Origin: Perognathus longimembris pacificus
Lineage: Eukaryota; Chordata; Mammalia; Rodentia; Heteromyidae
Assembly: GCF_023159225.1 (NCBI RefSeq)
Contig: NC_063162.1
Span: forward strand, 92,031,880-92,095,879
Reading direction: 5' to 3'
DNA length: 64,000 bases
The notes beneath the pieces were generated by a model. It worked only from the letters and a program-made list of their open reading frames with translations, had not been told where the DNA came from and did no database searches. This document shows positions 24,380 through 36,254 of the stretch, one piece after another. The position numbers and the translations under genes were made by a program. The number at the start of each line of letters is the position of its first letter. Positions within the stretch are counted from its first letter, which is position 1.

Positions 24380-24770
24380 TTTGAGAAAGCCTCCAGTCAG
24401 CCAATGGCCCGAGGACCTGCTAATTAAAACACCGTTGCCCCCCTGCCTCTAGTGATTAAATATTTTCAAGCTTTTGTAAATAATTTTTCCATTCTTTGCC
24501 CCAAGCCTCAAAGGTCCAATACATGCAGTAATTTATTTAGTTGTCAGAGAATACTGTTGGAAATAGGGTCATAATGGAACCTTTGGAAACTTTTATATGT
24601 CTTCGGCCTTCTGAAAGTGACAGTTTATAAACCAGCCAAATGTGTATACTGTTTCTGATGTAATTATGTCCTAATGGCCCTTCTCCTTTTGATGTGATAT
24701 AGTGTATAACAGGCTTACATTTTGTCAATAATCATATTTCCTCAGATGTCTACTTGATATCTAGAGTCAG
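24380..24770. promoter_or_regulatory. Candidate conserved noncoding element
   Basis: Repeat-free block with homeodomain-type cores (GCTAATTAAAAC at about 24418), AGCCAATGG, ATTAAATATTTT and several balanced-composition runs unlike the surrounding intron. Only the composition and motifs are seen; enhancer function (possibly for TWIST1, which neighbours HDAC9 in mammals) is inference. Confidence 0.3.
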
Positions 24771-26039
24771 AATTTAATGAGATCATTTAAACCCTAGAAA
24801 TTTTATCAAGGTGCATTGCCTTTTAGTTTTTGGCTTGAGGCTGCATCCCAGCCATGGACTGGCTTGCAAAGAAGAGGAGGACTAATAGAATTCTTGCTTG
24901 CTCTCTGAGACAAGGACTTGCCAGGAAATTTAAATTTTTTTTTCCAGATCCAACCTCCAAGAACTTAGTGATAAGGTAATGCAACTTCAGAAAATCAAAT
25001 ATTCAGGGAAAAGAATATTTAGAACGACAGGCTTAGCAATAGTTCCCAGCCCTAATTCATATTCTCAATGATCTGTGTTAAAGACCTATCTTGCAAGTGG
25101 ATTGTGGGGAAGAAGGAATAATAGGGACTTCCCAACAGAATGCATGTGACTCCAAACTCCTCCTCTTCCTACTGTAACAAAACGCAGAGAGAATGGATGG
25201 ACACACAAAGACCCTCTCTCTCTTCCTCCAGGCACAGCTATGCAGACCCACAGCTCCTCTAGCCAATCCAGTCATGTTTTATTGGAGGAAACAAAAAATG
25301 CAGTTTTGGTTGTTGTTGTTGTTGCTCTTTTTGAAGTATTACAAGAAAAGAAATTTCACCAGGCTCATTAGCTCATCCAGTGTACACTAACACACCTATG
25401 AAAAAGAACCATGAGACGGAATGGCTCTGCTTCTGTTGTTTTTAAAATGACACTTTGGTCTTATCTTAAATAATAGGCTTTTAATAAAAACATACACCAA
25501 AGGCAAACAATTAAACAATGCATAAAGCACCAGGGGGCAACCTTGTGGTTCAGTTACAGTCTGGAGGCTTTCCAAGGGAGAGCATGTGGGTATTTTACAA
25601 GGAACAATACACTTCTCTAAAGATATTATGAAACAACAAAATTTTAAATTGGGTCCTATAAGCCCTTCTAAAGAATTTTGTGTTCAAGCTCTGACAATGG
25701 GATGATCTCATTACTTTCCAATTTCTTTGGAAGTTCATTTAACTGAACCAAATCAAATATCATTGCAATTTTTAAACAATACTTGGTTGATTATTTAAAT
25801 CAACACTAGCAAATTAATAGGCAACTGGTCCTGCTTTCCTGAGATGAATACATTATTTTTTTCCCCTATGGATACCGTATATATACTTGACTTTTCAAAA
25901 ACTAAACTAAATTATAAATACTTGGCAGACTTTAGTTCACTGAGTTATTTAGACATTAATTTGTTCATTTAAACTGTATAAGTATTACCCACAGTAGATC
26001 GTATTATTATTACTTTCATTATCATTTTGTAATGGTATG

Positions 26040-26262
26040 GGGGGGGGCGTTGAACCAAGGGCCAGAGCACTGTCCTTAACCTTTTTCATTCAAGGCTGGT
26101 GCTCTACTCTTGAGCTATACCTCTGGTTCCTGCCTTCTGAAGTAAATTGTCAATAAGAGTCTCTTGGGATTTTTCCATCAGGCTGGATTTAAACCAGGAT
26201 CCTTATTTCTCAGCCTCATGAGTAGGTACAATTCAAGAACTGAGCTACTGACATCTGGCTTC
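26040..26262 (-). mobile_element. B1-like/Geo dimeric SINE, antisense
   Basis: Plus strand: GTTGAACCAAGGGCCAGAGC ACTGTCC, AAGGCTGGTGCTCTAC, TTGAGCTATACC, then AGGCTGGATTTAAACCAGGA TCC and GAGCTACTGACATCTGG: the complement of a Geo half followed by a B1-like half. Confidence 0.65.
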
Positions 26263-26572
26263 ATATTGAATTATTTCTGCCTGGACCTTTTTTCACCTGT
26301 CGTGATGTGGTATTGTGTGGCAAAGAGGAAGGAAGCATCACTACATGATTTCCTCAATGGTACTTTCACCAAGGATATTTTGGGCATAAAAGTGAATTAA
26401 AAGGTCAGAAATGTGTGCAAAGGAGGAAAGTTGGTCATGAAACAAAATCACAAGGCCAGCAGGGCACCTCTAATATCTGAGATATTTTCTAAAACCGAAA
26501 GAGCTGAATGACTGACTGTTCTCTTTGGGCTGTAAAGTTTTAAAGTATAAATATGGCTTGTTCTATTCTCTT

Positions 26573-26576
<4 letters not shown>

Positions 26577-26605
<29 letters not shown>

Positions 26606-26794
26606 CAGTCCTGGGCCTTGGACTCAGGGCCTGAGCACTGTCCCTGGCTTCTTCCCGCTCAAGGCTAGCACTCTGCCACTTGAGCCACAGCGCCGCTTCT
26701 GGCCGTTTTCTGTATATGTGGTGCTGGGGAATCGAACCTAGGGCCTCGTGTATCCGAGGCAGGCACTCTTGCCACTAGGCTATATCCCCAGCCC
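26577..26794 (-). mobile_element. IDL-Geo SINE, antisense
   Basis: A long poly-T tail, then GCCAGTCCTGGGCCTTGG through to GCCACTAGGCTATATCCCCA GCCC. CTCTTTCTT flanks it at 26568-26576 and 26795-26803. A full-length dimer and one of the youngest-looking copies. Confidence 0.9.
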
Positions 26795-29508
26795 CTCTTT
26801 CTTGATTTTGAATAAATTTCATTTATTTACCTTTAGCTACCACTCCATTAAAAATACTTAGTTCTTTCTGAAATTCAGTCCATTTCAGTATCTCCAATAT
26901 TGCTTTGATTTCAAGAAATAGTTAACCAACTAAAAATTTACATCCTAAATGAACAACCACTTTATTTTTTTAGTAAAATGGTATGTGTCTTCAATGAGAA
27001 AGGTAATATGCAAGTGTTGTTTGTATGGCTGTTTCCACAAGTATTCTGTAATGTAAAAAATATCCTCAAAATGAGATACAAAGAGAATTAAAATTCTGAT
27101 GATCTTCAAAGTTGACTCCATCATTGATATGCACTCATGAATCTCATATTGTGAAAGATGAACTACACATTGATAAGAATGTATAAGAATGTTACTTTGC
27201 TAGCTTTCCCATACAGTTCATAGGCTCACTGCCCTTCATATAGCTTAACATCAGTTCTGTTCATAATAGATGTTTAGACAAGCAATACCCAGTACTGTGA
27301 TGCCCACAAGAAAGATGGTCAGATTCATACCAGATACAAGGATAAGCCCTTACCCTTCTAGAAGAGTGCCAGAGGAGTTTAAATGCCTGCATAAATGAGA
27401 ACAGATGTTGATTTATAAGTTTCATCTACAAGACATCAAATTATGGGGATGAAATATGGAAAACAGAATTTATCTTCCAGATGCTTTATGCCATACAAGG
27501 TTTGAACTCCTCTCCTCAGTGAAGGTTCTGTCTACAGAAAACACATGAATTGCAACCAAACCCCTTAGATGTTGTATCTGAACAACTTTGGTTTGAATAT
27601 AATTTTCATGAGAATAATTCCTCTGCCTGGAAAAGTCAACGGGTAAATTTGCACTAGTAAAACATCATGTTTATCTAATTCTCAAAAAGGGAACTATAAA
27701 CTAATATATCTATGGTATATGAATAACAGCCAATCTTTTATTCATATATTACTTATCATCTTTGTAAATCTAGTTAGGATAAACCTTAGGTATAAAGTCA
27801 TGGAAAGAGAAGAGAACTATTCAGTTTGGAGAAAACAAGTGCACAAAGACTCAAAGACATACAAATTTTAGCTTTCCAATGAAATAGAGGATAAATGAAT
27901 TTTATTTGGTCCAGAGCTTTATCGTACTAATAAATAAAGCAAAATTGTCAAGAACTCACTAAAAAAAAGTACTTTTGGCTCCATAATTTTCAGATTATAT
28001 TTGTGTTCCATCATATTATAAATAAGTACTCAACAAATCCACTGTTACTAGATAAGATCATTAAAATAATCTGAGTTCTTTGGCCATCTGAAAAAAAATC
28101 TTCTGTTTCTGGTTTTAAAATTTCTCAATAATATCTCATGGAAAGAACTTTTTCCTAATATCTCAGAGCATCAGACATATATTTAGAGGATTTTATTGAA
28201 GGCAGGGGTTTATTTTAGTGTTTCATCTTGAAAATTAAAAAATACCATTTCTACACAAATCATTTTTACAATATTAAACTTTCTTAGAAAGGGTTGCAAA
28301 GGAAAAGAGTTAAACATAGTATTCTTATTTAATTATTCCTCATTATTTGGAAAAGCACAGACATTCCTAGAAATTATCTGTTTTAGAAGTGTTCTACAGC
28401 CAAGAAGAAAATACCATATGAAAATGTTTATAGCTTATCTGAATTTTTAAAGTAATAATAAATGTAGGTTATAGCATTTTAAACTGCTTTTGATAGTTCT
28501 CCTTTGCAGACAGCTTTCACTTTTTAAAACTTTAGATGTTTCAAGATACTTTGTGGACTTTTTACCTGAGCTCTGTTCTGTCGAATAATATCATATCTCT
28601 TTGATGCTCAGCTCAAAAATCAAGTTTGTAAGTTTCCTGAGGAGGACAGGTGTGCATAAGATCAATTTACTCTTAGGGTCAAGGAGCAGAAATTCTAAGG
28701 GTATCTAGACACACACACCTATAGAAATTGTAATTTTTTGATGAAAATTGGTACAATATGTTGCACGGATGAGAGAGGAAAAAATGTTCTTGAACTATGT
28801 TTATTTCTGGAGCTTAAAAGTAGATACAGCTGACAGCTTTCTAAAATTTATTCCTAAGGATCTTTTCCTGGTGACCTGTTTCAGTCAAATTTCTTGAACT
28901 ATCTCAATGTGCTAAACAGGGAGAACAGAATACCGACAATAAAATATAATTGTAGCTCACACCAGACAAATTGAAATGCATTGCTCTTTACTGAAATAAA
29001 ATATTAATAGATGAAAGTCATTACTGCTTTGTTCCCAAGATTGATTGACAAGTTCGAATTTGAAGCCCACATCTTATTTATTAGGCGAGTCTTTCAGGAA
29101 GAGAAAACGTGGGCTTGATTTGTGAGCTATGATAAATGGTCTGGGAAGATGATAGTGGGACCAATTTGATATATACTGTATTTCATATTGGGAAATTGTT
29201 TCAAGAAATTCTACCATCTTTTCCAAAATGGCTTCAACAACCTTGGGAAAGAACACACTATCATGAGTATAATATAGCTGCTTGTCATTAATGATTGAAA
29301 ATCTACTGCAAGGCTGGAAAGCATCTACCACAGCTTTTGTAGACAAAAGAAGACCCCACGTCATTTGACAGTATATGATTCTTAGATGACAACAAATCAT
29401 TATTTCACATGGGATCGGAAAGTTCACTTATCACTCTGTATTCTATTAAAATTTAATTTAGCAACTCTTGAAGTTTAGTTATATCCCTTATTAAAAATAC
29501 CCAGATTA

Positions 29509-29715
29509 GGGCTGGGGATATGGCCTAGTGGCAAGAGAGCTTGCCTCGTATACATGAGGCCCTGGGTTCAATTCCCCAGCACCACATATACAGAAAACGG
29601 CCAGAAGCGGGCGCTGTGGCTCAAATGGCAGAGTGCTAGCCTTGAGCAAAAGGAAGCCAGGGACAGTGCTGAGTTCAAGGCCCAGGACTGGCCAAAAAAA
29701 AAAAAAAAAGATTTT
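29509..29715 (+). mobile_element. IDL-Geo SINE
   Basis: Full dimer from GGGCTGGGGATATGGCCTAG to CAGGACTGGCC plus A tail. The 15-bp duplication AAAATACCCAGATTA lies at 29494-29508 and 29716-29730. An internal deletion removes the CAGGCCC part of the right half. Confidence 0.92.
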
Positions 29716-29926
29716 AAAATACCCAGATTAATACATAGAAAGCAAACATTACCTTTAACAAAGATGGAAAAGTTTACTTCCCCTTGTCAAGACACTATGT
29801 AAAGGAAAGGAAAAGGCATTGCCAGGATTTACCTTAATAGGCTCTCTTACAGATGGAGAGAAGTGTACAATAGAAGTGGCTTAGATATACAATTTATGAA
29901 ATAAGAGAAATTAAAAAATCCAGAAG

Positions 29927-30123
29927 GGGGGTGCTGGGAATGTGGCTTAGTGGTAGAGTGCTTGCCTAGCATGCATGAAGCCCTGGGTTCGATTCCTCAG
30001 CACCACATTATCAGAAAAAGCCGGAAGTGGTACCGTGGCACAAGTGGAAGAGTGCTAGCCTTGAGCCAAAAGAAGCCAGGGACAGTGCTCAGGCCCTGAG
30101 TTCAAGACCCAGGACAAGCCAAA
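29927..30123 (+). mobile_element. IDL-Geo SINE
   Basis: Begins GGGGGGTGCTGGGAATGTGG and contains TTGCCTAGCATGCATGAAGC and GCCTTGAGCCAAAAGAAGCC, ending GGACAAGCC plus A's. Flanks AAAAAATCCAGAAGG and AAAAAATCTAGGAGG are a likely diverged target duplication. The left half is closer to plain ID (TAGCATGC). Confidence 0.88.
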
Positions 30124-30744
30124 AAAAATCTAGGAGGTAGGTTTTAATTTAAAAAATAATGTCATCAGATTCAATGTCCGAACAAAATGTCTGATGTAAT
30201 TTTAAAAAACTGCATTTACAAAGAATTTCTCAATAAATTATTGTTTTCTGAACCCTATCTAAGAAAGGAACTAGACTTTGTAGTTTCTATCTCACTAGTA
30301 GTGTCTGATGCCTTCCGCCAATGAATTTCTGATCACAATTTACCAGCTGGGTTGCATCAGGAAATCTGCCAGATCTCAAAATTCTTGATTGTCTCATCTG
30401 ACATATAAGAATACTTAATGGAAGAACATCTCAAGTTTAAAAAAAATAAGCAGTTGGCAAATATTATATATTGAGTGAATGTTCTGTATTGTTGTTATTA
30501 TTTTTTAACATTATGTATTGTTTTATCCAGGTGATATTATTTCCATTCAACTTAATATGAAATTATATTAAAATAGAACAAAAATAAGAGAAATAAAACA
30601 GTATGGACTTGGTAGTCTTTACCAGAAGAGAGAAACTATTTATATTTCATTTCATTTCTAATATAGAAGTAAACAAGCTCTTAGTCTGTGTACATAGAAA
30701 GAATATCTAGAATTTGCGTCTCAAAAATTGTAAAGATGGTGTCT

Positions 30745-30764
30745 TTGTGTGTGTGTGTGTGTAT
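30745..30764. repeat. Short (TG)n
   Basis: Ten TG units. Confidence 0.85.
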
Positions 30765-30938
30765 GATAAAATAGCAATGACAGAATAAGGTATTGTACTT
30801 AGTAAAGTATGTTGTGCACAATTATCTATTGTAATATTGTGATAAACACAGGAATTTGAAGAAAATTCCTAGGCTAATCATTATTGACTAATCTTAAAAG
30901 CACTTTCTCAATGAATACAACAATCAAACCCAGCAAAA

Positions 30939-30977
30939 CCCTATCCTATCCTATCCTATCCTATCCTATCCTATCCT
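30939..30977. repeat. (CCTAT)n pentanucleotide microsatellite
   Basis: About seven perfect CCTAT units. Confidence 0.95.
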
Positions 30978-31011
30978 CCTAGCCTTCTCTGCTTTTGAGT
31001 TAAACAAGCTG

Positions 31012-31041
31012 CTTTTCTTCTTTCTTTCTTTCTTTTTTTTT
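31012..31041. repeat. (CTTT)n with T run
   Basis: Short tetranucleotide run passing into poly-T. Confidence 0.85.
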
Positions 31042-31933
31042 GTCATGAGTAGGGGAAGAGCTGTAGGAAGCCACAACTTGTATTTCAAAGACCATCAGGA
31101 ACAGAATGAGTGTTTGAATGAATACATGTGATATCTGATTAAGCTTCTAACCAAATTTCAACTTAGTGGAGTTAAAGGTTGCTTGTTCATTAGAATAACA
31201 GGTATAAACCCCAAACAGGGGAAAGACACAAGCTACAATACCTATTTAGATGTGTTCAAATGGTTCAACTGGTTAACTATGTAGCAAAATTACTACCCTT
31301 CTAAAAGGTATGCCTACATATAGGGCCAATTACTTTAGCAAAGTCTATACTAATAAGTGCATCATATGTAATAAAACATAGAAACTTAATAGTGAAAGAA
31401 AATATAGGCAGCTTTTAATATCAAAATTCCTGACTTAAACAATTACTTTCTATATTAGAGTACTCTCTCAAATCCCCTTTTCAACTGATACTGGTGGTTC
31501 AGTGAAACAGAGTCATGAATTATATGCCACCTTTTCTCCTGAGATGAACATCTCTGAAGAGCTGACATTTACAGATCATTTGCCTTTTGGAAATCCTCCT
31601 CCATGGCAAATACTAATTAAATCAGCTACACAGTAGAACATATATTCTTGGAGAGGTGATTTTTTTTTCTCCAATCAGAACTAGTTTACAATTAAACAAA
31701 CTAACCATAACCTCTTTGAGACTTTCTTAGGTGGATCTCCTGAGTGACAAATGAGTCACCTATCATTTCATAAATACCTCCTGAATTCAAAGGGCATGGA
31801 CAGTCATCTCTCCTTGGTATCCATGGAAATATTCGTCCATAGCTACTAACACTGAAAATGTACAAGCCCCTTATATATAATGGGGTATAATGCTTGCTTG
31901 TGGCCTATGTACACACCTACCTATATGCCTTTT

Positions 31934-31965
<32 letters not shown>

Positions 31966-31994
31966 TTATCGAACTATCTATTTAATCTATCTAG
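31934..31994. repeat. (TATC)n microsatellite
   Basis: About nine TATC units, then imperfect copies to 31994. Confidence 0.95.
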
Positions 31995-32065
31995 TGCTGG
32001 GGGTCAAATTCAGGTCCTCTTGGGTGGTAAGAAAGCAATCTAACACTGATGTACATCCCTATCTG
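31995..32065 (-). mobile_element. ID-like SINE relic, antisense
   Basis: GTGCTGGGGGTCAAATTCAG GTCCTC...ATGTACATCCC resembles the complement of an ID element next to a tetranucleotide tail. Confidence 0.4.
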
Positions 32066-34394
32066 ACTCTAGGATACTTTGAATCATCCCTAACTAATTT
32101 ATGATTCCTAAAATACATAATGCAACATAAATGGTATATAAATTATTATTATTATTATATTTGTATGTTCTTTATAGATGCAGTAGTTTCCCAAAATATT
32201 TTCTATCTATGGTTGTGTGAATCTATGGATATAGTTAGTATCTATGTTTCTTTTTGGAAAATGATTGTCATCCTTTCATTCATTGGTATATTTGTTCGTT
32301 CATTCATTTGTTCAATAAAATAGGCAAAACTGCAAGTACTGCTATGCTAATTCTACACTAGGAAATGCTACTTCATAACAAAATTTGGAGATGATTTTTT
32401 CTATTTAATATAATTAGAGGCATGAGCTTCACATTGTCTCTTATCAAATCTTGTCAATGGTCTTATATAAGACAATCACCTCAGTTTTGATAGATAGTTA
32501 AAGCACTGATCTTTAGAAACAAAATGCAATGTGCCTATTCTGATTGCAGTACTCTGAAGAAGTTAGAAGCATCGGAAGACTCTTTTGAAATTATTGTTAT
32601 AGCAACTGCTTAGCAGGCATTCAGCAAAACATCTGTCACATGATGAGAAGGCATCTGGGATGCATACAGCCCTACGAATGGATGTTCAAAGTTCTTTGTA
32701 AAGCATACTGCTTGAGAGACCAAAGATTCTTCAAGGCTTTTCTAGCATCACTTAAAATCAGAGTTTTCCAATGCTCACATTGTTGTTAGAATCTTCTCCC
32801 ACTCATCAGTTGCAATTCTATCATTGTGCGCTAGGCATTTATGGGTTGTGATGAGAGGCACTTGGGGAGCAAAGGCCCTTACATTATGGTATAGTTTACT
32901 ATGCCTTACCATTCCTTGTACCAAATTGATGGAGAGTAGCAAAGTGGCATGGCATATATAAACCGACTTCCTAGCTGACCTCTTCTAATTTGTATTGCTG
33001 TGACTTATAGAAAGCACTTAAGAATTAGCCACAATGCTAAAAAGCATTTCCAATCTAGGACTTGGCATATAAGATCCCAATAAAAATAGTCATAATTATT
33101 ATAAAATTGTAGCCTTGGAAACATATCTTAGTTGAACATAAAAGAAATTTGATATTACTATTTTTAAAACTCTCATGAAGAGTCTTAAGTACACCCTTCA
33201 ATTATTTCAGGGATGAATGATAACTGCTTGGAAGGAAGAAACAAGTCATCTGAAATAATTTAGCTATAATTTTAGATATAATGGATATTCCATTATTTCT
33301 TCTTAATCATCCTTCAATCTCATAGCAAAATAAAAATGTTGGTTTGGTATAATTTTCATTTTTCCACTGTAAAAGAACATGATAGAAATCACAAGGGTGA
33401 TGCATAGGACAGACTTTGGCTGGCAAAATCTACAGCCATTTTCCATTCCACCATGAATATGGTTTCACAGTGAATAGGATGTCCCTCCAGAGAGGTTTAT
33501 CACTGTCTAGAGACAGTTACAACTAAGAAAACAGAAATGTAGTTTACTTGATGCACCATCTCCACTTTCCACACACACAAATGCCAGAAGATGTTCTAGT
33601 TAAATATCAGGAAATAGGATTATGTTAAGAAAATTAAAGGTGTTGGCTAACTTTCTTCCATTCTGATGAAATAATCAACTATTAACTTGAGATAATCAAG
33701 TTATAGGGAGGAAAGGTTTACTTCAGTGCGTGGTAGGTTGGTCTTGTGGGGAGGTGGAGCATCATGGTCAGTAGTGTGTGATGAAGGAGACTTCTCACCT
33801 CACAAGGGCTGAAGTAAAAATGAGAGAGATGAAGGGACTGTAGTCAAACATCCCCTTCAATGGCGTGCTCACAATTATCTAATTTATTTCCACTAAGACT
33901 CAACTTCATCAGGTTTCACCCCTTTCCCAGAGCACATAATTCGGGACTGAGCCACACAACACATGAGCCTTTGGGATGCTGCAAACAATAGCAATGAGTT
34001 TATCCAAAATTATCATCCCTGAGAGCAAAGACAACTCTGAATTCCAAGTTCTCACCAGAGTGCCTGGAATATACCTGTGTGCAGTGAATGTTTTCGGGAT
34101 GACTATCTTATTTTCAGGTCATCTTGAGAATCAGACAAAAACTTCATATGTAGTAGAATATTACAGTCTATTATCTCATACAAGTTTTTGCAAGGTATTA
34201 AGAGAATTTTGATAAGATTTTTAAATGTTACTGCTAATTAAAGCAAAATGTCTTCACACATATGTAAAATTACAGTTCATAAATTTATCTAATTTTGCTA
34301 AGAATTGTGTTCTCCCAAAGTAGAAATGTAAGTAAAATTCCCCTTCTCATCTTAAATACCAAGTTGAATATATTTGTTTATAATATGTTTGGGA

Positions 34395-34590
34395 CACTAG
34401 GTGTGGTGATATATACATACAATCCTAGGAATTCTGGAGACGGAGGTTGGGAAGATCATAGTATAAGACTAGACAAGATCTTATGAAGAAAATATCTATA
34501 GCAAAAAAGAGGGTGTGGCTCAAGGGATAGAGTGTCTGCCTAGCAAGCACAGGACACTACATTTAAACCCGAATGTCACCATAAACAAAT
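34395..34590 (+). mobile_element. B1-dID-like dimeric SINE
   Basis: B1-like left half (TAGGTGTGGTGATATATACA, AATCCTAGGAATTCTGGAG) followed by an ID-derived right half (GGGTGTGGCTCAAGGGATAG, GTCTGCCTAGCAAGCAC). B1-dID dimers are known from squirrel-related and several other rodent groups. Confidence 0.7.
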
Positions 34591-35001
34591 GTATCAATAA
34601 TAAATAAATTACATTTTAAAACATACCTTAATAAAATTAAAAGTACACTTTTTAAAGAAATAATTATTTTCTGGCCTTTTTTCCTGGTCTTCTTTTCTGA
34701 CATGAAACATTCATCAAGTAAGAAAATGAGGTATACACCAGAATTTCATTTACTGAAAAAATTCCCACATTTCCTTATGTCTCAAATGCATATCAACAAG
34801 AATTTTTTCCTGGGAATATATACATGGCAAATTTCAAACTCTAAATATCTCTCAATTATTTCTACTTGGAGTTGTTTTTGCTTTCAACGAAACAAAGCAT
34901 TCAACACGTTGTGGATTTCTGACAGATGAAAATCTTTCTAAATTCCTGTAGGTAGAACAAATACTGACACAATTAAAACTTTTAAAACTGAGAACTTTCC
35001 A

Positions 35002-35031
35002 AACACACGCACACACACACACACACACACA
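35002..35031. repeat. (CA)n microsatellite
   Basis: CA run of about 30 bp with one G near the start. Confidence 0.9.
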
Positions 35032-35722
35032 GTTTCAGAGAAAGAAATATCATTTCTAAATTCCATTTTGAAAGTTTTACATTTCTTGTTTAAATTAATT
35101 TTTAAAGTTCCTTTCTTAGGGAAAAAGAAAGAAGACTATAGCAGGGATAAATGTCAGTTACTCCTAGAGAATCTAAAAGCAACTCATTGATTGGCTATAG
35201 AGGGAAAAATGGAAACTTCATTCACTCTCCTATCAAATGTCTAGACAAAGATGATCCATTTAAGGTGAGCTGGCCCCTCAGCACCAGGAGTGCTGCAGGT
35301 TCTGTGGAAGGAAGGGATTCAGTGATCCAGTGTGGGAGGTTTGGGTAGTGCCTGCTCAAGCAAAGTTAAATAGGTAGTGAAGGGCTTTTCAGAGGCTGTA
35401 TTATGCTAATATCTATTTTAAGTCACATCATATGATATTGGCAGAATTTTCCAGACAGAACTGTTAATAATGTGTCCCCCCCAGCGACCCCCTCCCTCCT
35501 TTTTTTTTTTTTTTTAATGAGGGAAGGGATCGAGGCTATCTGGGCCCCTGGCCAATGTACCTGCATAAAAACAAGTACATCTTGATATTCCACTTATACA
35601 AATCCCTGCGTGGCTCTGTAGCAGACCTTGACATTGGTTAGACATTTACATTTGTCCTTCACGTTTGAAGTTTCAGAAGTGCCATTTCCTAATCTGCCAC
35701 TTGCAGAAGGAAAGGTACCAAC

Positions 35723-35820
35723 CTGAATGCTTCAAGGTACTCCACATCTCCCATAGGCGGATCAAGGCCACCTGTCCAGGCAATATTTATATTGTACCCT
35801 TCTCCGAGGCCTGTTCCAAC
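35723..35820 (-). CDS. HDAC9: HDAC9 coding exon [15 protein letters not shown]...YLEAFR
   Basis: This 98-bp minus-strand exon runs from acceptor TTCTCTTCTCAG to donor GTTGGT. It encodes [32 protein letters not shown] and the first two bases of an Arg codon. [18 protein letters not shown] is the class IIa counterpart of the class I loop lining the active-site rim. NINIAW and DVEYLEAFR match HDAC9 as I remember it and differ from HDAC4 (NVNMAF, DAEYLAAFR). It joins the previous exon in phase 0. The next exon, expected to begin TIVKPVAKEF and to carry the third zinc ligand, was not found in the remaining 35.7 kb, so the following intron is longer than that. The donor is again non-ideal (CAG/GTTGGT). 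Confidence 0.96.
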
Positions 35821-36134
35821 CTGAGAAGAGAAAAGCACACCACCATGGGTAGACAAGAGAGGCACGGGAAGTAAAGCCAGAAGAGAAGAAAACAATCCCA
35901 TGGGAAGTCTTGACATAAGCATCAAACACTGCATTAAGTCAGCCCAATCTTGCTTGACAACGAGTGCTCTGGGTTATGCACTTGTACTGCACTGGTTCGT
36001 GGTCCTTGGGGACAATCGAGTAATCTCGTGTAATTTAAAACACCAGCAAAGGACAAGAAAATTAGGGGTAATCATGCAATGCAATTACCTGCAAGATACA
36101 AATAAAAGTGGGGCTCTAAAGAAATAAACCGAAC
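35821..36134 (-). other. HDAC9: Short HDAC9 intron (314 bp) containing the read-through tail
   Basis: GT-AG intron with donor GTTCGG and a good acceptor tract (GCTTTTCTCTTCTCAG). Its first 63 bases are the open read-through tail. No transposable element or canonical poly(A) signal is seen on the minus strand. Confidence 0.9.
36072..36134 (-). CDS. HDAC9: Alternative HDAC9 C-terminal tail by donor read-through (HDAC9a-like)
   Basis: If the donor after GSGAPNE is not used, translation continues from 36134 through 20 codons, starting [10 protein letters not shown] and ending AGNCIA, and stops at TGA (36074-36072). I recall a short human HDAC9 isoform (HDAC9a type, about 879 aa) that ends with nearly the same tail, including [11 protein letters not shown] and GNCIA. 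Conservation of an intron-encoded tail would mark it as a real isoform rather than mis-splicing. Such a protein would lack the third zinc ligand and the C-terminal third of the deacetylase domain. No AATAAA or ATTAAA hexamer is visible on the minus strand in the remaining short intron, so the tail may come from intron retention rather than intronic polyadenylation. The open frame is seen; the isoform match is from memory. Confidence 0.75.
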   Translation of the reverse strand, partial: VRFISLEPHFYLYLAGNCIA

Positions 36135-36254
36135 CTCATTTGGGGCTCCACTGCCGGGGAAAAAGTTCCCTTCATCATAGCGGTGGAGTGAAATGTACAG
36201 GATGCTGGGGTCAGCATAAAAGGCCTGCTGTGTACCGTTTCCATGGTGCACATC
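36135..36254 (-). CDS. HDAC9: HDAC9 coding exon [10 protein letters not shown]...GSGAPNE (zinc-ligand exon)
   Basis: Minus-strand exon of exactly 40 codons, from acceptor CTCTATAG to donor GTTCGG. It encodes [16 protein letters not shown], then [17 protein letters not shown], and ends GSGAPNE. By homology with class I/IIa structures the first Asp and first His of DVHH are two of the three ligands of the catalytic zinc; the third (the GFD Asp) is in a later exon outside the window. All catalytic features expected here are intact. The donor GTTCGG is weak, with no purine-rich +3 to +6 consensus. If unspliced, the frame stays open for 20 more codons (see the read-through tail). The following exon is only 314 bp away. 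Confidence 0.96.

Larger units (their letters stand above)
1..35722 (-). other. HDAC9: HDAC9 intron 3' of the last visible exon (partial)
   Basis: No HDAC9 exon was found here on the minus strand; the expected next exon (TIVKPVAKEF...SAGFDALEGH in human) is absent, so the intron exceeds 35.7 kb. Large introns are normal for HDAC9. Stretches in which I recognise no gene or repeat include 2765-3150, 3310-3989, 4938-5400, 6621-6850, 7095-7925, 7976-8604, 8745-10775, 14820-17116, 18005-18725, 18780-20184, 21061-21702, 22093-22525, 22870-24370, 24780-26035, 26804-29493, 30140-30930, 31042-31930, 32070-34394 and 34600-35722. Confidence 0.8.

Noticed and set aside
35460..35520. C-rich/T-rich tract as a promoter or CpG island
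   Set aside because: It is a homopolymer-type low-complexity tract (C runs then T16) without CpG enrichment.
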